A DNA stretch of 64,000 nt. It comes from Cymbidium sinense. Lineage: Eukaryota; Streptophyta; Magnoliopsida; Asparagales; Orchidaceae. The notes below the pieces were generated by a model. It saw nothing but the letters and a program-made list of their open reading frames with translations. It searched no databases and was not told the DNA's origin. The DNA lies in the NCBI GenBank assembly GCA_021442155.1, contig CM038223.1:36926983-36990982 (forward strand), read 5' to 3'. The position numbers and the translations under genes were made by a program. Of the stretch, positions 1 through 11,450 are shown one piece after another; position 1 is the first letter of the stretch; each line of letters starts with the position of its first letter.

Positions 1-515
1 AGAAAAAGGATTTTATTACTATTAAAAGACTATAATTTTATAGAGTTATGCCTTTCAGACTAAAAAATACCGAAGTGACCTACTAAAGACTCATGGATTG
101 AGTGTTCAAAGTGTAAAAGAGGAGAAATATGGAAGTTTATGTTGATGATATGCTAATTAAAAGCAAGTCATCAATGCAGCATATCTGAGACCTTGAGGAG
201 ATATTCATCACACTTAAAAGATACAACATGTGCCCTAATACTTTGAAAGGAATCTTTAGTGCAAGTGTAAAAACATTTTTGGGGTTTTTCATTATCCCTA
301 AAGAAATAAAAAAGAATAAGTTGAAGGCTATACTCGACATCCTCTCAGCCAGAAATATAAAAAAAGCACAGCAACTTATTACACAAGTAGCAAGACTAAA
401 CAGGTTCATCTCAAAAGCTGGGGAACGTTGCTCATTATTTTCAAAGTTCTCAAGAGAGCAAGAAAGTTCAAGTGGGCCCCAAAATGTGGTCCATATTCAT
501 CATTGATAACTCGCT
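1..515 (+). pseudogene. Tat1: reverse transcriptase fragment (Ty3/gypsy pol), decayed
   Basis: This is the C-terminal half of a Ty3/gypsy reverse transcriptase, which copies element RNA into DNA in the virus-like particle. The catalytic YVDD box is readable at 138-149 within MEVYVDDMLIKSK. Upstream, 30-120 reads as a decayed MPFGLKNAGATYQ-type segment. Downstream comes the usual DLEE..TL.RYNM and KFLGF..S..GI series, then AILDILSARNIKKAQ and LNRFISKAGERC, the connection to RNase H. At least one stop (186-188) and several frameshifts break it. The 5' part lies before the window. It is continuous with RNase H and integrase to the right. The family assignment is firm; the gene is certainly dead. 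Confidence 0.9.
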
Positions 516-599
516 AGAATCTATGCTCACTAAGCATGATCACTCGAGGAGATTGCTCAAGTAGTCTGTAGAACTGATCGAGTTTGACATATCATACTT

Positions 600-930
600 G
601 CCTTGAACCACAATCAAAACTCAAGTACTCAAAGATTTTTTTTTATTGACTATAGTAGCTCATAAGATAATCAATTAAATTCAACTTTAGGTGACAAACA
701 ATCATGTTGAATACAAAGCTTTACTCGTTGGGTTAAGATTTGCTAGAGTACTTGAAGTTACACATGTGGTAGCTTATTCAGACTCATTGCTTCTGGTAAA
801 ATAAGTGAAAGCAGCATATAAAGTTTGAGATGAATCTTTGATAAAAAATTTGCCTAAAGTAAAGTAGCAACAAGAATATTTCAAGATTGAGGAAATTCTT
901 ATAGAAGAAAACTAACTTGTTGACCTATTA
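600..930 (+). pseudogene. Tat1: archaeal-type RNase H domain, decayed
   Basis: This is the second, archaeal-type RNase H domain that marks Tat-lineage elements. NNHVEYKALLVGLRFA is readable from about 697, with the acidic residue of the second catalytic position at 709-711. VVAYSDS follows, with the third acidic residue at 781-783. The next part, VKAAYKV.DESLIKNLPKVK..QEYFKIEEI, matches the linker to integrase. Two or more in-frame stops are present (for example near 802 and 867). The ordinary gypsy RNase H that should lie between here and the reverse transcriptase is hardly recognisable, so it is either deleted or badly worn. Confidence 0.8.
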
Positions 931-1249
931 TTTAGGGCTATCCTGAGCATGCAGTCATCCAACTCACTCAACTGAGTACCAAAGAAGAAGAGCTATCATG
1001 AATACTTGCTAAACTGAGTCAACCCCAATAAAAAGTACTAAAAAAATTGATGAAATTAAAGAAATGATGAAGGACTTGCAGAGGTTGAAAATTAGAGCAA
1101 CCTAATACCTATTGATAGGAGATGAGCTATTCTAAAGGTTAGTGACCTCACTCAACCTTAGATGTGTGAAAGAAGCAGAATAAAAGAAAATCTTAGAGAA
1201 AATCCACTCTAATGAGTGTGGAAGCCACTAAAGAGAAAGGACACTCACC

Positions 1250-2115
1250 AATAAAATTTTAAGGCAAGGGTATTTCTAGCCCACACTGCGAAAAGATATT
1301 GAAGTGTTCATGAGAAGATGTATACAATGCCAAAAATTTGTAGCACCAACCGTCATAACCTTTGCAACCCATCGCTAGTTCTCGGTCATTCGCCATTTGT
1401 GTAATGAATCTGATAGGCCATTGCAAGTTGCCAGTAAATAAACAAAGTTCATCTTAGTCATGATTAACTATTTCAGTAAGCGAGTCAAAGCAATGCCACT
1501 TACAAAAATTACCTCTTATGTAATAAGCTATTTTATTTGGATAGGCATTATTTATAGGCATGGTTTACTATTAACAATCATCGCTAATAATGGCCTCAAT
1601 TCATTAAGAGAGACCCAAAGGAATTCTGAGTCTCAAGGAATCATGCTAAAATTCACATCAATCAATCACCCATAGAGTAATGGACAAGTGAATGCTGCTA
1701 AAAAATACTCAACTTGCTCAAGAAAAAGATCGAAGGTGCAAAAGCTAAGTGAGTAAACACACCACCCATTGTACTCAAGGCACTCAAAACAACTCCCACT
1801 AATGCAATCAAACAATCACCCTTTACATTATCGCATGGGATAGATGTTGTCCTACCAGTCGAGTATGATGTCCAAAGTTAAAGAGTCCTAACAATGGAAA
1901 GAATGGGGGATGAAAATGGTCATACAAGAAAACATGAAGGATTTTATCCTTAATGGAAAAATCATTTGTACTCAACATGTTCAAAGAACCCATTTTAATA
2001 ATAAAGTTTCATATCAAATAAGGCAAGAAAATAAAAAAATGATGGTGAAACAATACTATAAGAAGGACAAGATTTTAAAGGTGACAAGTCCATCTCAAGC
2101 AGTAGTGAAAACTTG
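1250..2115 (+). pseudogene. Tat1: integrase, decayed
   Basis: This is an integrase remnant, the enzyme that inserts element DNA into the chromosome. The end of the HHCC zinc finger is visible as MRRCIQCQKFVAP, with its two cysteines at 1319-1321 and 1328-1330. The core follows: an open stretch at 1460-1675 reads INYFSKRVKAMPLTKIT, then IIANNGLN where families normally have II.DNG, so a catalytic aspartate is replaced by asparagine. SNGQVNAAKK continues it at 1678. After that come TTPTNAIKQSPFTLSHGIDVVLPVE at about 1790-1865 and a worn C-terminal KKDKILKV..P segment (2041-2095). Stops and frameshifts are frequent. The order RT, RNase H, integrase is the Ty3/gypsy order. Confidence 0.85.
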
Positions 2116-2184
2116 AGTAGGACACCCAAATACTCGATATGTCATTCTTGGCCCAAGAAGACTAGTCTGATAATATGTCCTTAA

Positions 2185-2625
2185 GATAGTGTAAAATTAA
2201 CACCTCGTAAGGTCATCAATTAAACTCAAAAAAAAGACCAACTCTCTTAGTTGGTAACTTAAAAAAACAACATTCCATGTGGTTGGCTCTATAGTATAAG
2301 ATTGACACCCTATAAGATCAACAACTAAACTCAAAAAGAATTAACACTCTATGAAATTAGTTACTATAGTGTGACTGACACCCTGTGAGGTCAACAACTA
2401 AACTCAAAAAAGATAAAAACTCTATACAATTGGAAACTATATTGTATGACAAACACCCTATGAGATCAACAACTAAACTCAAAAAATACCAACACTCTGA
2501 GTGGTAGGTGATTAAAGTGTAAGACCACCACCCTAAGAGGTTAGCCACTAAACTCAAAAATACCAACACTCCATACAGTCGGTGACTATAGTGTATGATC
2601 GAAATTCAATGAGGTCGTCAACTAA
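2185..2625 (+). repeat. Tat1: ~75-bp tandem repeat between pol and the antisense ORF
   Basis: About six degenerate units are seen. The anchor word caacaactaaactcaaaaa recurs at 2319, 2392 and 2467, with a variant near 2544, giving spacings of 73-76 bp. Each unit has two similar halves of the type gacaccctatgaggtcaacaac and caacactctatacagttggtgac. The same kind of array lies in Tat2 at 37640-38290. No coding potential is seen. Confidence 0.85.
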
Positions 2626-3359
2626 GAAAAGAACAATTCTCTAATTGGAAAGTCAAGGCTACCCCTCAAAAAGGGACAACTAATTTAAAATGTGACTATA
2701 TAAGGAATGATATCTCATGTGATCCATGATAAGCATCAAAAGTTAGGTAGAGTTATTCATGCATCAATAAAAGAGTAACAATCTAACGAGTATACATAAA
2801 CTCGCAATCCTAAAGGACCATAAAGGAGGTTCTTGCAATTGATTTATGGCCCAAAATATTCCAAGTCACCCAATTCATTGAAATAAGCAAGCATCATCCT
2901 AACAAGTATACATAGATTAGCTATGACTATCCAGAGAAGATTCTCTCAAATAACCAAAGATCATAAATGAGTTTAACACTACCTACTTCATCCCAAGTCC
3001 GATGCAAAAAGTGGAGGGTTGCTAGGTAGTACCAAATAAAAGAAATTTGTCGTAAATAATTATGACATGACGATCACCCATGAAAATTTCCACTAATCAG
3101 TGTCTCAAATATTCTAAGTTATAAATAGTGTCATTCACACAACAACCAGTGAGTATCAGCTCAATAATAGAACATTCATTTAAAAAAACTCAGTAAGAAA
3201 ATAAATCTAGTCGTTATTCAGATAAGTATACTTGACTAGAAATGTATGTGTGATTTTTATTTCACATAATATATTTTAATAGTCAAGTGAGTAAAATATA
3301 GGCATCCAACTCACCAAAAATAATTACAAAAAAATAAAGAATGAAAATATGTGTCAACT
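2626..3359. other. Tat1: 3' non-coding segment
   Basis: No gene is recognisable. The segment holds short scattered words such as gagtata and a purine-rich run caaaaagtggaggg near 3005-3019. That run resembles a polypurine tract and may mark an older LTR start or a relic of another insertion. Because the antisense ORF and a better-supported LTR (from 6817) follow, I do not treat it as the functional tract. Confidence 0.4.
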
Positions 3360-4060
3360 CAAACTGTTCTCATCGTCGACATCTGAGTCTGTGAGTGCGA
3401 GTACATTTAAGAACTCTAAAAATATTGCATCAAGATGATCATGTTTCACCAACTTTGTAATAACCAAGTGGGCATCATCCTTGAACTTCTACTGTAAAAG
3501 ATCTTGGTACTCATCAAAATTGAAAAACCTAGTGAACTTAGCTTCTCTCATCTAAAACTCTTTAGTTTAACGTGAGAGTTCCTCCTCTAATTCTCTCTTC
3601 GCCTCCATAAAGCGAGTGAGCTCCATGATCACCCTCTCCTTCTCCTCTTCTTAGAAAACAACCTCAACCTGAAGATCCATGTGCTTGGCTTCAAGAGTTG
3701 TCTGCCACTTCTTTGTGCTCACTAATTAGGACTTACTCGCAAAGGCCTCCTTCATCTTCTCAAAACATTTATGGAAAATCTCCTAGGTTGACTGCCATGA
3801 GTAGTCATGATAGTATGTAACATGTGAGCATTAGAAAGGTCACCCAAAATATTGTCAAATCCCATGAGAAGTTGAAAGAGTCAAGCTCATAGGGTTCACG
3901 GGTGGGCTCATGCAAGCTTGGAGGGTAATTATCCCCGAGGCCTTCCTTATGCTCTTCCTCCTCTACAGACTCACTACTCTATTGGTGATAGTGATGAGTC
4001 AAGCTCGTGACTTATTTCTTGAATTTTTAGAAGCTGTACTTGGCCTTGACTCATCAACAG
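3360..4060 (-). pseudogene. Tat1: C-terminal part of the antisense accessory ORF, coiled-coil type
   Basis: Read on -, the stretch gives a charged, helix-forming protein: KERVIMELTRFMEAKRELEEELSR, then MREAKFTRFFNFDEYQDLL, then FKDDAHLVITKLVKHDHLDAIFLEF and an acidic tail with TDSDVDD. The layout (coiled coil, aromatic EYQDLL-like box, acidic end) is that of the accessory ORF found in many plant Ty3/gypsy elements. Several stops interrupt it. The same C-terminus recurs in Tat2 at 38835-38970, in the same position and orientation, so it belongs to the element. The function of this protein is unknown. Confidence 0.65.
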
Positions 4061-5130
4061 TCTTAGTGGGAGTCGCACTAGACTCCCCCTCCTCTTCCTC
4101 CTCACTAACCTCAAGAGAGAGGTCTATTCCTAAGTGCTAAACACTCGCTCACTAATCTCATACTCACCTTCCTCAAGGAATTGGAGCACTTTTAGGATAA
4201 GCTCGGGGGCAGCTAGAGTCCCCTCTCCAGCAAGTAAATAAGAAGTAAAAAGAATTAGAAGAACAAGTCACTAAAAGTATAAAAGATTAGCGAGTAGAAA
4301 AAAAGGATATTACTGAGGAAGGTGAAAACCTTTCCAAAGTGAAGGTAGAGAGAGATGTTCAAACTTGACCTTATAGCCTCTCCATTACTTCCTCCTTCTT
4401 CTATACACTCAGCTTACTAAGCTTGATGGCCTTGCTTAGCTAGTAAGGAAGAGGGGTGATTAACACTGGCCACTAATACATGCTATTCACAAATAGAACT
4501 TGCAAGTGCTACTTTTGCACCTTATTTTGTAGACCATGAATTTTCAATAAAGTTGTTAAAATTTGTACGGTCCCATCTTGGTGGCCCTCCACCATTGAAG
4601 GCTTGACAGAAGAAGTCCAGGCTCCATGGAATGTCCTCTTCCCATAACCTTAAGATGAATGTTATGATGGTTGCCATCGAGTTGGAAAGGACTTGGGAAA
4701 GCACCACTCCAAAGAAGTCAAAGATGACAATCCACTTGCAGGGAAGAGGAAGTCAAAACCCAATCTTAAAGTGGGTAAATGGAATGCACAGCTCATGCAT
4801 CCTCTTCTAGTTGAGGTGCCCTCTCTTCTAGGATACTCATATAGCAAAATTTTGATTAGCATCATAGTATTCGTAAACCATAGAAGTTATGATGGAAGAA
4901 TGCAACTCAAGAACTTCCTTGATTTGGCTCAGTATAAAAAAGTGACAAACTTCTTCAACAAAGTCATACTCGCTGACAATGAAAAGATGATCAAGATCTA
5001 CTCGCAAAAAAGTTATGCTCACACATCTCAAGAAGAGAAATAAAGTCCTAACTAATTTAATCAAGAAGAATTTATAAATGCAATAAGAAAAGCATGATAA
5101 CATCGACATCATATTAAGCATTAAGTGAAG
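4061..5130 (-). pseudogene. Tat1: antisense accessory ORF, 'putative gypsy-type transposon' domain
   Basis: Read on - from about 5130, the segment includes VDLDHLFIVSEYDFVEEVCHF and then MHELCIPFTH...LPLPCKW. FFGVVLSQVLSNSMATIITFILRLWEEDIPWSLDFF and a PPRWDRTNFNNFIENSWSTK tail follow. The pattern (hydrophobic helix around an FFG..L.Q..PNS core, a region where families have FR..F, then a W..FF-like end) fits the plant retrotransposon domain catalogued as Transposase_28, 'putative gypsy type transposon' (PF04195), from memory of the family. Stops and frameshifts break it. It lies upstream, in its own sense, of the coiled-coil part, as expected for these proteins. No host function should be inferred. 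Confidence 0.6.
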
Positions 5131-6780
5131 AAATGATTACCTAAATCCTATAAATATCTCAAGAATTAGTTATTATAGGGAAACAATTAATCTGCAATAG
5201 TAAAAAATTAAATAGTACTCACAAGAAGAGTAATATAAAAATATATGTCTTTATTTATAGGTAAAAAAATATAACACACTCACTACAACCATAATATATT
5301 ATTTTTTTCACAATTTTATTGTAGGGTTTGAGTGCTAGTCTTTCGTGAGTCCACTTTTTCACACATAATTGAATGGAAATTCAGGCCAAAAAGGAGAAGA
5401 AAACTACTTCACAACTTAATTAATTTCTGAAGTAATGTTATCTCAGCCTTCATGGTCACAAAGTTGATGGTACTCCACCTTCAATGATTATCATCATTGT
5501 GACTCTAGCTCTAATTGTTCTCACAGCTTGACTATGTCCTGCTAGGATGAGTCTAAAGCTTCCCTGAAGAAGGCAACATCCCCTCACAGAGTGACAACTT
5601 CCAAGGAGTCTACTAATACTTATTGTTCTTCCTCCATGATGTTCCCTGGTCACCGAGTAAACTCACCCTTCATAGACTCTCCATTATCTCTACAAGGAAG
5701 AGAGGCAAAACTAACCATCATATCCCTGATGTTGGCAGAAGTGAAGTTGGTTATGGAAACAGGAGCATCAATAATGACCTCGAGCTAAGGACAACTCTTT
5801 GCCAAATTCATGTGTGGCATTGATAAAGTCAGCGGCAAAGCTGGAGTCACTACTAATCGGTGAGAAATAAATTCATCAAAAGGAATTTCAAGAAGAGGAT
5901 TTACTATGTGTCCAACCTTCAAGAAGGGAAGTCACCTATCAAGTAAGTGGAATTCCTCTCTACTTGAGAAATGTCCTAGCAAAGAGCTCTTGAAAAGGTG
6001 AAGCAACACTATTAAGTTACCTAGACTATCGAAAGAAATGACCTAGAGGGCTGGTGAATATCCCTTCCCATACTTTGTTGAAGCTTGAATGTTAAGCACA
6101 CTCAACTATGACCAAAGAAGAAAGTGATATACTTAGATAGAAAAGTCTCCCAGTTTGTAATAGTAAGCAACTCTCACCTCAATAAGGCATTCCTCTACAT
6201 CCACCTATGAATTAGCTTGCCTAATCATTCGACTCTCCATCACCTTCTTATGCTGAATTAAAGGCTCATATTTCACTTCTTCCTCTTCCTCAGGAATACA
6301 CACAGATCACACACTCACCATAATAACTTGCTCCTCAGATAAGAGATTGTTAAATTTTCTTCGTGAATCTTAGGAAGTAGTCAAGGAGACGGTTGCTATA
6401 GATGGAGTAGTTTAAATGCTCATTGTAGCTACAGAAAGGGCAGTAGCCTCTTCTAACTTTTTCACTTTCTTGGCCTTATTGCAAAGGTCTACCCATAAAA
6501 TCACAGCATTAATGTCACCATGAGGTCTATTTGCATCTATTACGATTATGTTTTAATAAGTTTTGCAAAGTTGATCATTAGGAGGTAGAACATTTATCCA
6601 AAGGAGTAGCTAAAGAATTGTTGAGCCCATAAAAGAAGAAAGAAAAAAATCCATTTATAGCCTCCAGAATGTTGAAAAATTGGATCAGTCCAAAAGTGAT
6701 GTGACTTCTCAATAATTATATGAATTTTCTCATTTCATTCAATATTTATAATTAATTATTCTTTTATACTTTTTGCAATG
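5131..6780 (-). pseudogene. Tat1: N-terminal or leader part of the antisense ORF, decayed
   Basis: On - this reads in pieces: PSIATVSLTT, then PEEEEEVKYEPLIQHKKV, then KVGHIVNPLLEIPFDEFISHRLVVTPALPLTLSMPHMNLAKSCP, and further left REALDSS.QDIVKL.EQLELESQ. Codon-like composition and the lack of any + strand sense suggest a worn continuation of the antisense ORF. I recognise no domain in it. Flanks: the conserved domain lies to the left and the 3' LTR of Tat1 to the right. Confidence 0.45.
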
Positions 6781-6796
6781 TATCTTTATGAGGAGC

Positions 6797-6816
6797 AAAA
6801 AAATTGGAGAGCTAAA
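6797..6816 (+). other. Tat1: candidate polypurine tract
   Basis: The run agcaaaaaaattggagagc is purine-dominated and sits immediately before the proposed LTR start tgtatacccc at 6817. In LTR elements this tract primes plus-strand DNA synthesis. The assignment rests on position only. Confidence 0.4.
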
Positions 6817-7490
6817 TGTATACCCCAAGCAGCGGGTAGGCCCAAGTAAGCCTATATGTCAATACAATTGTACTCGCATAAAAGGTACTTGACAACCCAA
6901 AATATGTATACTCACCATAAGGTGCGTCTAATAAAGAAAGAAAGATCTAATCCAGTGAGCTAAAGAACTTAGATAATACTAACCCATAGGCAAAGCATAA
7001 TCCAACTCACCAGCCTCAAGTCATTATGCAAAAGAATAATACAACTACTCTCCTCTACCCTATCCTTGCTTGCATAGTCATTGGATATCAAGTTGCCCAT
7101 GCCCTATCAGTCAATGGACCTTACTCGCTCACCACCATTAACTAGGATCAAAATTCACTTGTACTAAATTTATCTTATATGATCTTTCTATGTATGGTCA
7201 TCCCTTGACATTATAGAATAGGGACTTCTTTCTTATGAGGGGACCATTTTGGCTCTCACTCTACACCCCCATATTATGTATATGCATTCTAAGTGATAAA
7301 ATTTATTATTCTCCTTGTGTTTTACTACTTTTCATCTTCTTATTAGTAGTCTTTTTGCCTAACCCTATTCCCAAGTATCTTAAAAGGCTCTTCTTCCATA
7401 CATGGAAAATTTTAGATTCAATAGCTACAAGCCTCCATGTAGATGGAATCCAAGTGGTTATTAGTAACCACCTAGATGTTTCCTCACTTG
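6817..7490 (+). mobile_element. Tat1: 3' LTR, decayed, end uncertain
   Basis: The proposed start tgtataccccaag matches the tttatacccaag start of the Tat2 5' LTR at 34756. Further in, tatggtcatcccttgacattatagaatagggac and the following gaggggaccattttggctctc (from about 7193) line up with gtagtcacccctcaatcttataaaagagag and its continuation in Tat2 (35187-35260). That is the TATA region and early transcript. The 3' end is not defined. The flanking repeat E3 becomes recognisable at about 7505, already some 215 bases into its model, so Tat1 probably inserted near the start of E3. Confidence 0.5.
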
Positions 7491-7504
7491 ATGTTTCCTC
7501 ACTT

Positions 7505-8397
7505 GAAGTATAACAGAGTTCAATTTAATGATAGGTTCATACTTCCCTATAACAGCAAGCCCTTATAGTTGATTACATCTTAGAAAAATAGCAGTTCTTC
7601 TAAGAATACTCTCAAATAAATAAATTATTCTTTAGCTCAATCGATTTCAAAGTTTTATATTCAAAGGATGACTTCGGAAATCGAAAGGGAATGCTTCAAA
7701 AGAAAGAGTTATTTTTAGAGGTCAAATGGGATTAAGTAAGAAATGCTTCAGATACTAGGAAACTTAGTAAGCATTTCAACATATCCTACTATCGGGCTTA
7801 TAACTTTAAGTGCAAAATTAATTAAATTTTGAATTTATATTTTATTAGAAAATTAAGACTTTGATTCTAACAGCTCAAGACTGTAAAAATGACTAGAAGG
7901 TAAAGTCTTACTCTAATAGGATGCTTCAGATCCTAATTCTAAAAATGTTTCTAACATAAGTTAGAAGCTCATATTTGTCTAATCAGATATATTTTGGAAT
8001 TAATAGTTCTTTCTCAGTAGAGAAAGAGAACTTATACCGACTCTTATGGACTTACTTCCCACTTGGAAGGGTTACTAGCTAACACCTCCTATGATTTTAA
8101 TTTTATGAGTTTGATTTTATGAATGTAAGATAATTTTACCATTTTATTTAGGAAAAGAAGATAAGAGCATAAACTTTATCCCTTACCCTAAGATTATGAT
8201 TGATATAATATACTTCTAACTAAAGCAATAATTTTCATATTTTTATATATTTTTAGACACTTGATTTTATTTTAGGTATTTAGGTATGCAAATTATGTCT
8301 AAGGTGACATGCAGTTAAAAAGAGCCATGGGCTAAATCAAAAGAGAAGGTAAGCTTCTCGAGGAAAAGTGGTAATCCACACAAGTCCGATGTCCCCT
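7505..8397 (+). mobile_element. E3 segment 1: 5' block of a giant LTR-like unit
   Basis: This is the 5' part of E3, matching E1 from its position ~215 (gaagtataacag here, aaagtataacag at 10185). Shared marks are the sentence around gatactaggaaacttagtaag, the ctaacacctcctatg word near 8083, and the end aagtccgatgtccccttat at 8382-8400. The last five bases, cccct (8393-8397), are repeated at 19247-19251, where E3 resumes. That shows E2 was inserted here. No ORF is seen. Confidence 0.75.
8393..8397. repeat. Target-site duplication of E2, left copy (cccct)
   Basis: It is identical to 19247-19251. Joining the flanks across E2 gives gtccgatgtccccttatgtg, which matches the uninterrupted version in E1 (gtcagatgtactttatgtg at about 11043-11062). 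Confidence 0.85.
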
Positions 8398-8426
8398 TAT
8401 TTACCTCATTTTTGGATGAGATTAAC
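8398..8426 (-). repeat. E2 terminal hairpin
   Basis: Cctcatttttggatgag folds on itself and matches the hairpin at the 3' end of E1 (16053-16070) in reverse complement. It lies within 10 bases of the element end. Confidence 0.7.
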
Positions 8427-8759
8427 ATTTCTTCCCAAGACAATTTGTATGACTTCTAATCATAAATTAGAAGGCTCATAAATAAACAACTAGGTCATGA
8501 CACTTAGTGATCTATATTAATCTAACTTAATGGACTTAGTTAGATTCAACCCAAATATTTGACCTAAATATACACCACTCTAAATTTGAAATTAATTAAG
8601 CCTAGATTAGTGTTTAATTAGGAAATTAAACTTAATTACCTTAACTAAGCTAAGAACCATATAAACCTAAGGAAATTCAAATTAAATCCAAAAAAATCCA
8701 AATCAAATGAAATTAGAAGCATAAAATCATGACATAAAATTAAATAAATCCAAATCTAA

Positions 8760-9310
8760 ATCAAAGGTCAAAGATTGGTCAACCCTTTTTACATGGGTTT
8801 GACTTATATGGGTCCTATCAAGTCAAAGGTCAACCCACCAAAATTTGACCAAATAAAATTATTCTAAATGATTGTGATGATGATATGAACATATGTAAAG
8901 ATGAATTTAAAAGAATATAAGTCCAATGTGTCCTTAATTAGGCTAATTAGGTAATTTGACCTAAATGAGCCTACATAGGTCTTATTGGATTTAAACCAAA
9001 ATCAAACTCAAATAAACCCAAATAAATTGTCTAAAATCATTTGAAAATGATTATTAAACATAACCCAACCCACCATTAGATCCAAGTTGGCCAATTTAGT
9101 CATTTGACCCAAGTGAACCCAACTTTAGCCCATTAATCCCAACTTGGGTCAAATGGGTTAAAAATGAAATAAAATTGTAATTATTTGATTCAATTATTCC
9201 AAATTGCTTGAATTAACCCAATTGAAAACTATACACATTATAATTGAGTCAAATAAACCATTTGACTTGATTAAAATCAACCCAAATCCAATTACATCAA
9301 AATGGACTAA
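8760..9310 (-). repeat. E2 TTGACC-rich block
   Basis: The words ggtcaaccc, tttgacc, gggtcaaatggg and cccaaattg recur every few tens of bases. The block has an equivalent in every E copy, always near the 3' end. It contains many TTGAC(C/T) words, the core of the plant W-box, but this composition could also come from internal short-repeat expansion. Confidence 0.7.
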
Positions 9311-9970
9311 ACCTAAAGTAATCACTCCATAAATTTTAAACCCCTTTGATTAATAAGTTCATTAATGATTAAATGGACACAATCCAAGCATTAATCTAAA
9401 GCTAATCCATCAAGTGAGGAAACTTAGATTAAATCAATAAAAGAAATCATTAAATGGCATAATTTAAAAGGATTTTAACCTAATCTTCATCTAATTCACC
9501 TAGCATGCAACCAAATCTTTCCCAAACCTAATTAATTTTGATTCCATCCAACATTAAGCCACCTAATCAACTTCAAATAAATCCAAACCTAAAGAAGATG
9601 TCATGGCAAGTCAAAGGCATGTAAAACCAAATCCAACCCTATAACCTGATTTCTATTCTACCTCTTCAGCTTAGGCAAGTGTTGGATGGATAGTAAGCCA
9701 TGTAACTAATTTCCAAGGGTTATAATTACCCCAACTAACCAAGAAGAGAAAAAACCAAGCTAAAGGCTCACGAATTTAATGGCATCCTTACCAAGATCTA
9801 TTCCTAAGTGAAAAAAAACCATCCAATCACTTTCCCTACCTTACACGAAGTTGAAACCCATCTTCCCCAGATATCCTCACTATTAGGATGCCGAAGAATG
9901 ACCAAAGCAGTAGAAATCTAAGCTGAGCTTAGTCTATGTGATCTAGAGGAAAGCAACTCAATTCCTTTGG

Positions 9971-9975
9971 CACAT
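9971..9975. repeat. Target-site duplication of E1, left copy (cacat)
   Basis: It is identical to 16077-16081 and directly abuts the TG start of E1. Confidence 0.85.
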
Positions 9976-11371
9976 TGATGAGTAAAAATTTATTTGACAC
10001 AACCTGGAGTTTAGGAATTTTTTATTTGGATGATAGAATGTGTCATTAAGGAATAAACATATTATCTCAAAAGATAAACATATTTTCCTATAATGGATTC
10101 AATCATTTAATAAAAGACACCTAAGGCTAATGGGTCTTTGGTGTAGCAGAGAATTTTCTCATGAACTACATGGAAAGTATAACAGGGTTTATTTTAAACT
10201 GGGTTTATGGTTCCTTATAGAGGCATACCCCTATAGTTAATAACATCTCAATAAGGGTCTCTTCCTAAGAATACTCTCAATTAAAAAATAAGATATTATT
10301 TCGAGGGATTTCTAAGTTGGTTTTCAAAGGATTAATTTTTGGAATTTTTAATTGAGAATGATCCAAAGTAGAAAGAATTACTCTTAGAAGCCAAATGGGA
10401 TGAAGTAGAAAATTCCTATTGATACTGGGATGCCCATTAGACACTTTAACTATCCTATAACTGGGCTTTAATTTTATAATTTTATTTATATTTTGAGTTA
10501 ATATTTTTTAAAAGTCTAGGACATAGATTCTAGCAACACAAGACTACAGAAATGCCTAGGGTTGAAGGCTTACTCCAAGGAGGATGTTTCATAACATAAG
10601 TCTACAAGTTCTTCTAACACAAGTTAGATGCTAAATGTAGTTTTCTTTATAGGAATTATCAGTCATTCCTCTCACTTGAGGGAACTAATATATTACTGAC
10701 TCTTCTAAAGTTACAACCCACCTGGAGGGGCTCCCAGCTAACACCACCTAAATGTATTTTAAATTCATGATGCCAAGTCTTATGAATGCAAGATGGCTGG
10801 GATGTTGCATTTTTAATAAAGGAATCTAAGAATCCTAGACTCACTCTCTAATCCCTAAGATAATGTAGGGAATGAAATGCATCTAACTAATACACATTTT
10901 TTAAATTTTTAAGTGTTTTGATTCATGATTTATTTCATGTCTTGGGTATTCATTTTTTGTCTAATATCATTTAATTAGAAATGGTTATAGGCTACATTAT
11001 TAAAAGAAGGTAGACTTTCCCAAGAAGGTGGCCATCCTCCCAGGTCAGATGTACTTTATGTGCAATAGGAGAAGTGCCCATTCAAGGATTAGAGTAATAT
11101 GATTTCATGGTTTCAAGACCGAATTATTTCTAATTGATTTTAAGTTTTTCCTAAGCCTTTAATTTAAGTGAGATTTCAATTTTTCTTTATTTTATTTCAG
11201 TTGTTTAGATTTAGTTTTGGTAGAAATTTTAATTTTCCCTATTAGCCTAATCATCCAGGAATTCATCACAGGAAAGCACAACACATAAAGAAACCTAAAA
11301 ATGTATGTTGATTTTATTATGCACCTAAAATAAATCAAGAGAATTTAATTTAAGAAAAAGGCCAATACGGT

Positions 11372-11450
11372 CGGGTACCATTGTACACCCCAAAAGAAAG
11401 AAAAATGGGCAACCAAGATCTGCCCTTATAAAGCCCAACCTAGAACTACA
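11372..11450 (+). other. E1 conserved GGTACC block
   Basis: Acggtcgggtaccattgtac followed by an A/G-rich run and gggcaaccaagatctgcccttata is shared with E4 (reverse complement, about 25985-26065), E7 (42655-42735) and, more worn, E3 (19320-19360) and E6 (40365-40440). Strong conservation in a fixed place suggests a functional LTR part, for example promoter or RNA-level signals. This is not proven. Confidence 0.55.

Larger units (their letters stand above)
8398..9975 (-). mobile_element. E2 segment (3' part), inverted giant LTR-like unit
   Basis: This is the 3' end of E2 on -. It begins at 8398 with tatttacctc, a worn form of the TGTTGAC terminus, and includes the terminal hairpin (cctcatttttggatgag). 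The TTGACC-rich block follows at about 8760-9310. The region 8780-8850 is a close reverse complement of 15738-15810 in E1. From 9500 to 9970 lies the segment that precedes the TTGACC block in other copies. E1 interrupts E2 right after cacat at 9971-9975. Confidence 0.8.

Noticed and set aside
120..2115. Endogenous pararetrovirus instead of a retrotransposon
   Set aside because: The presence of integrase after RNase H, the archaeal-type RNase H and the LTRs fit Ty3/gypsy. No movement-protein or coat-like signal was seen.
2185..2625. CRISPR-like array
   Set aside because: The units are contiguous and all parts repeat, with no unique spacers. It lies in a plant retrotransposon.
3005..3030. Polypurine tract and LTR start at about 3020
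   Set aside because: The motif is suggestive, but Tat2 shows the antisense ORF is part of the element downstream of this point, and a better-matched LTR begins at 6817. Kept only as a note.
7235..7513. 92-codon hydrophobic open frame near the Tat1 LTR end
   Set aside because: It spans the LTR and the start of E3, two unrelated elements, so it cannot be an old gene. Hydrophobicity follows from T-rich codons.
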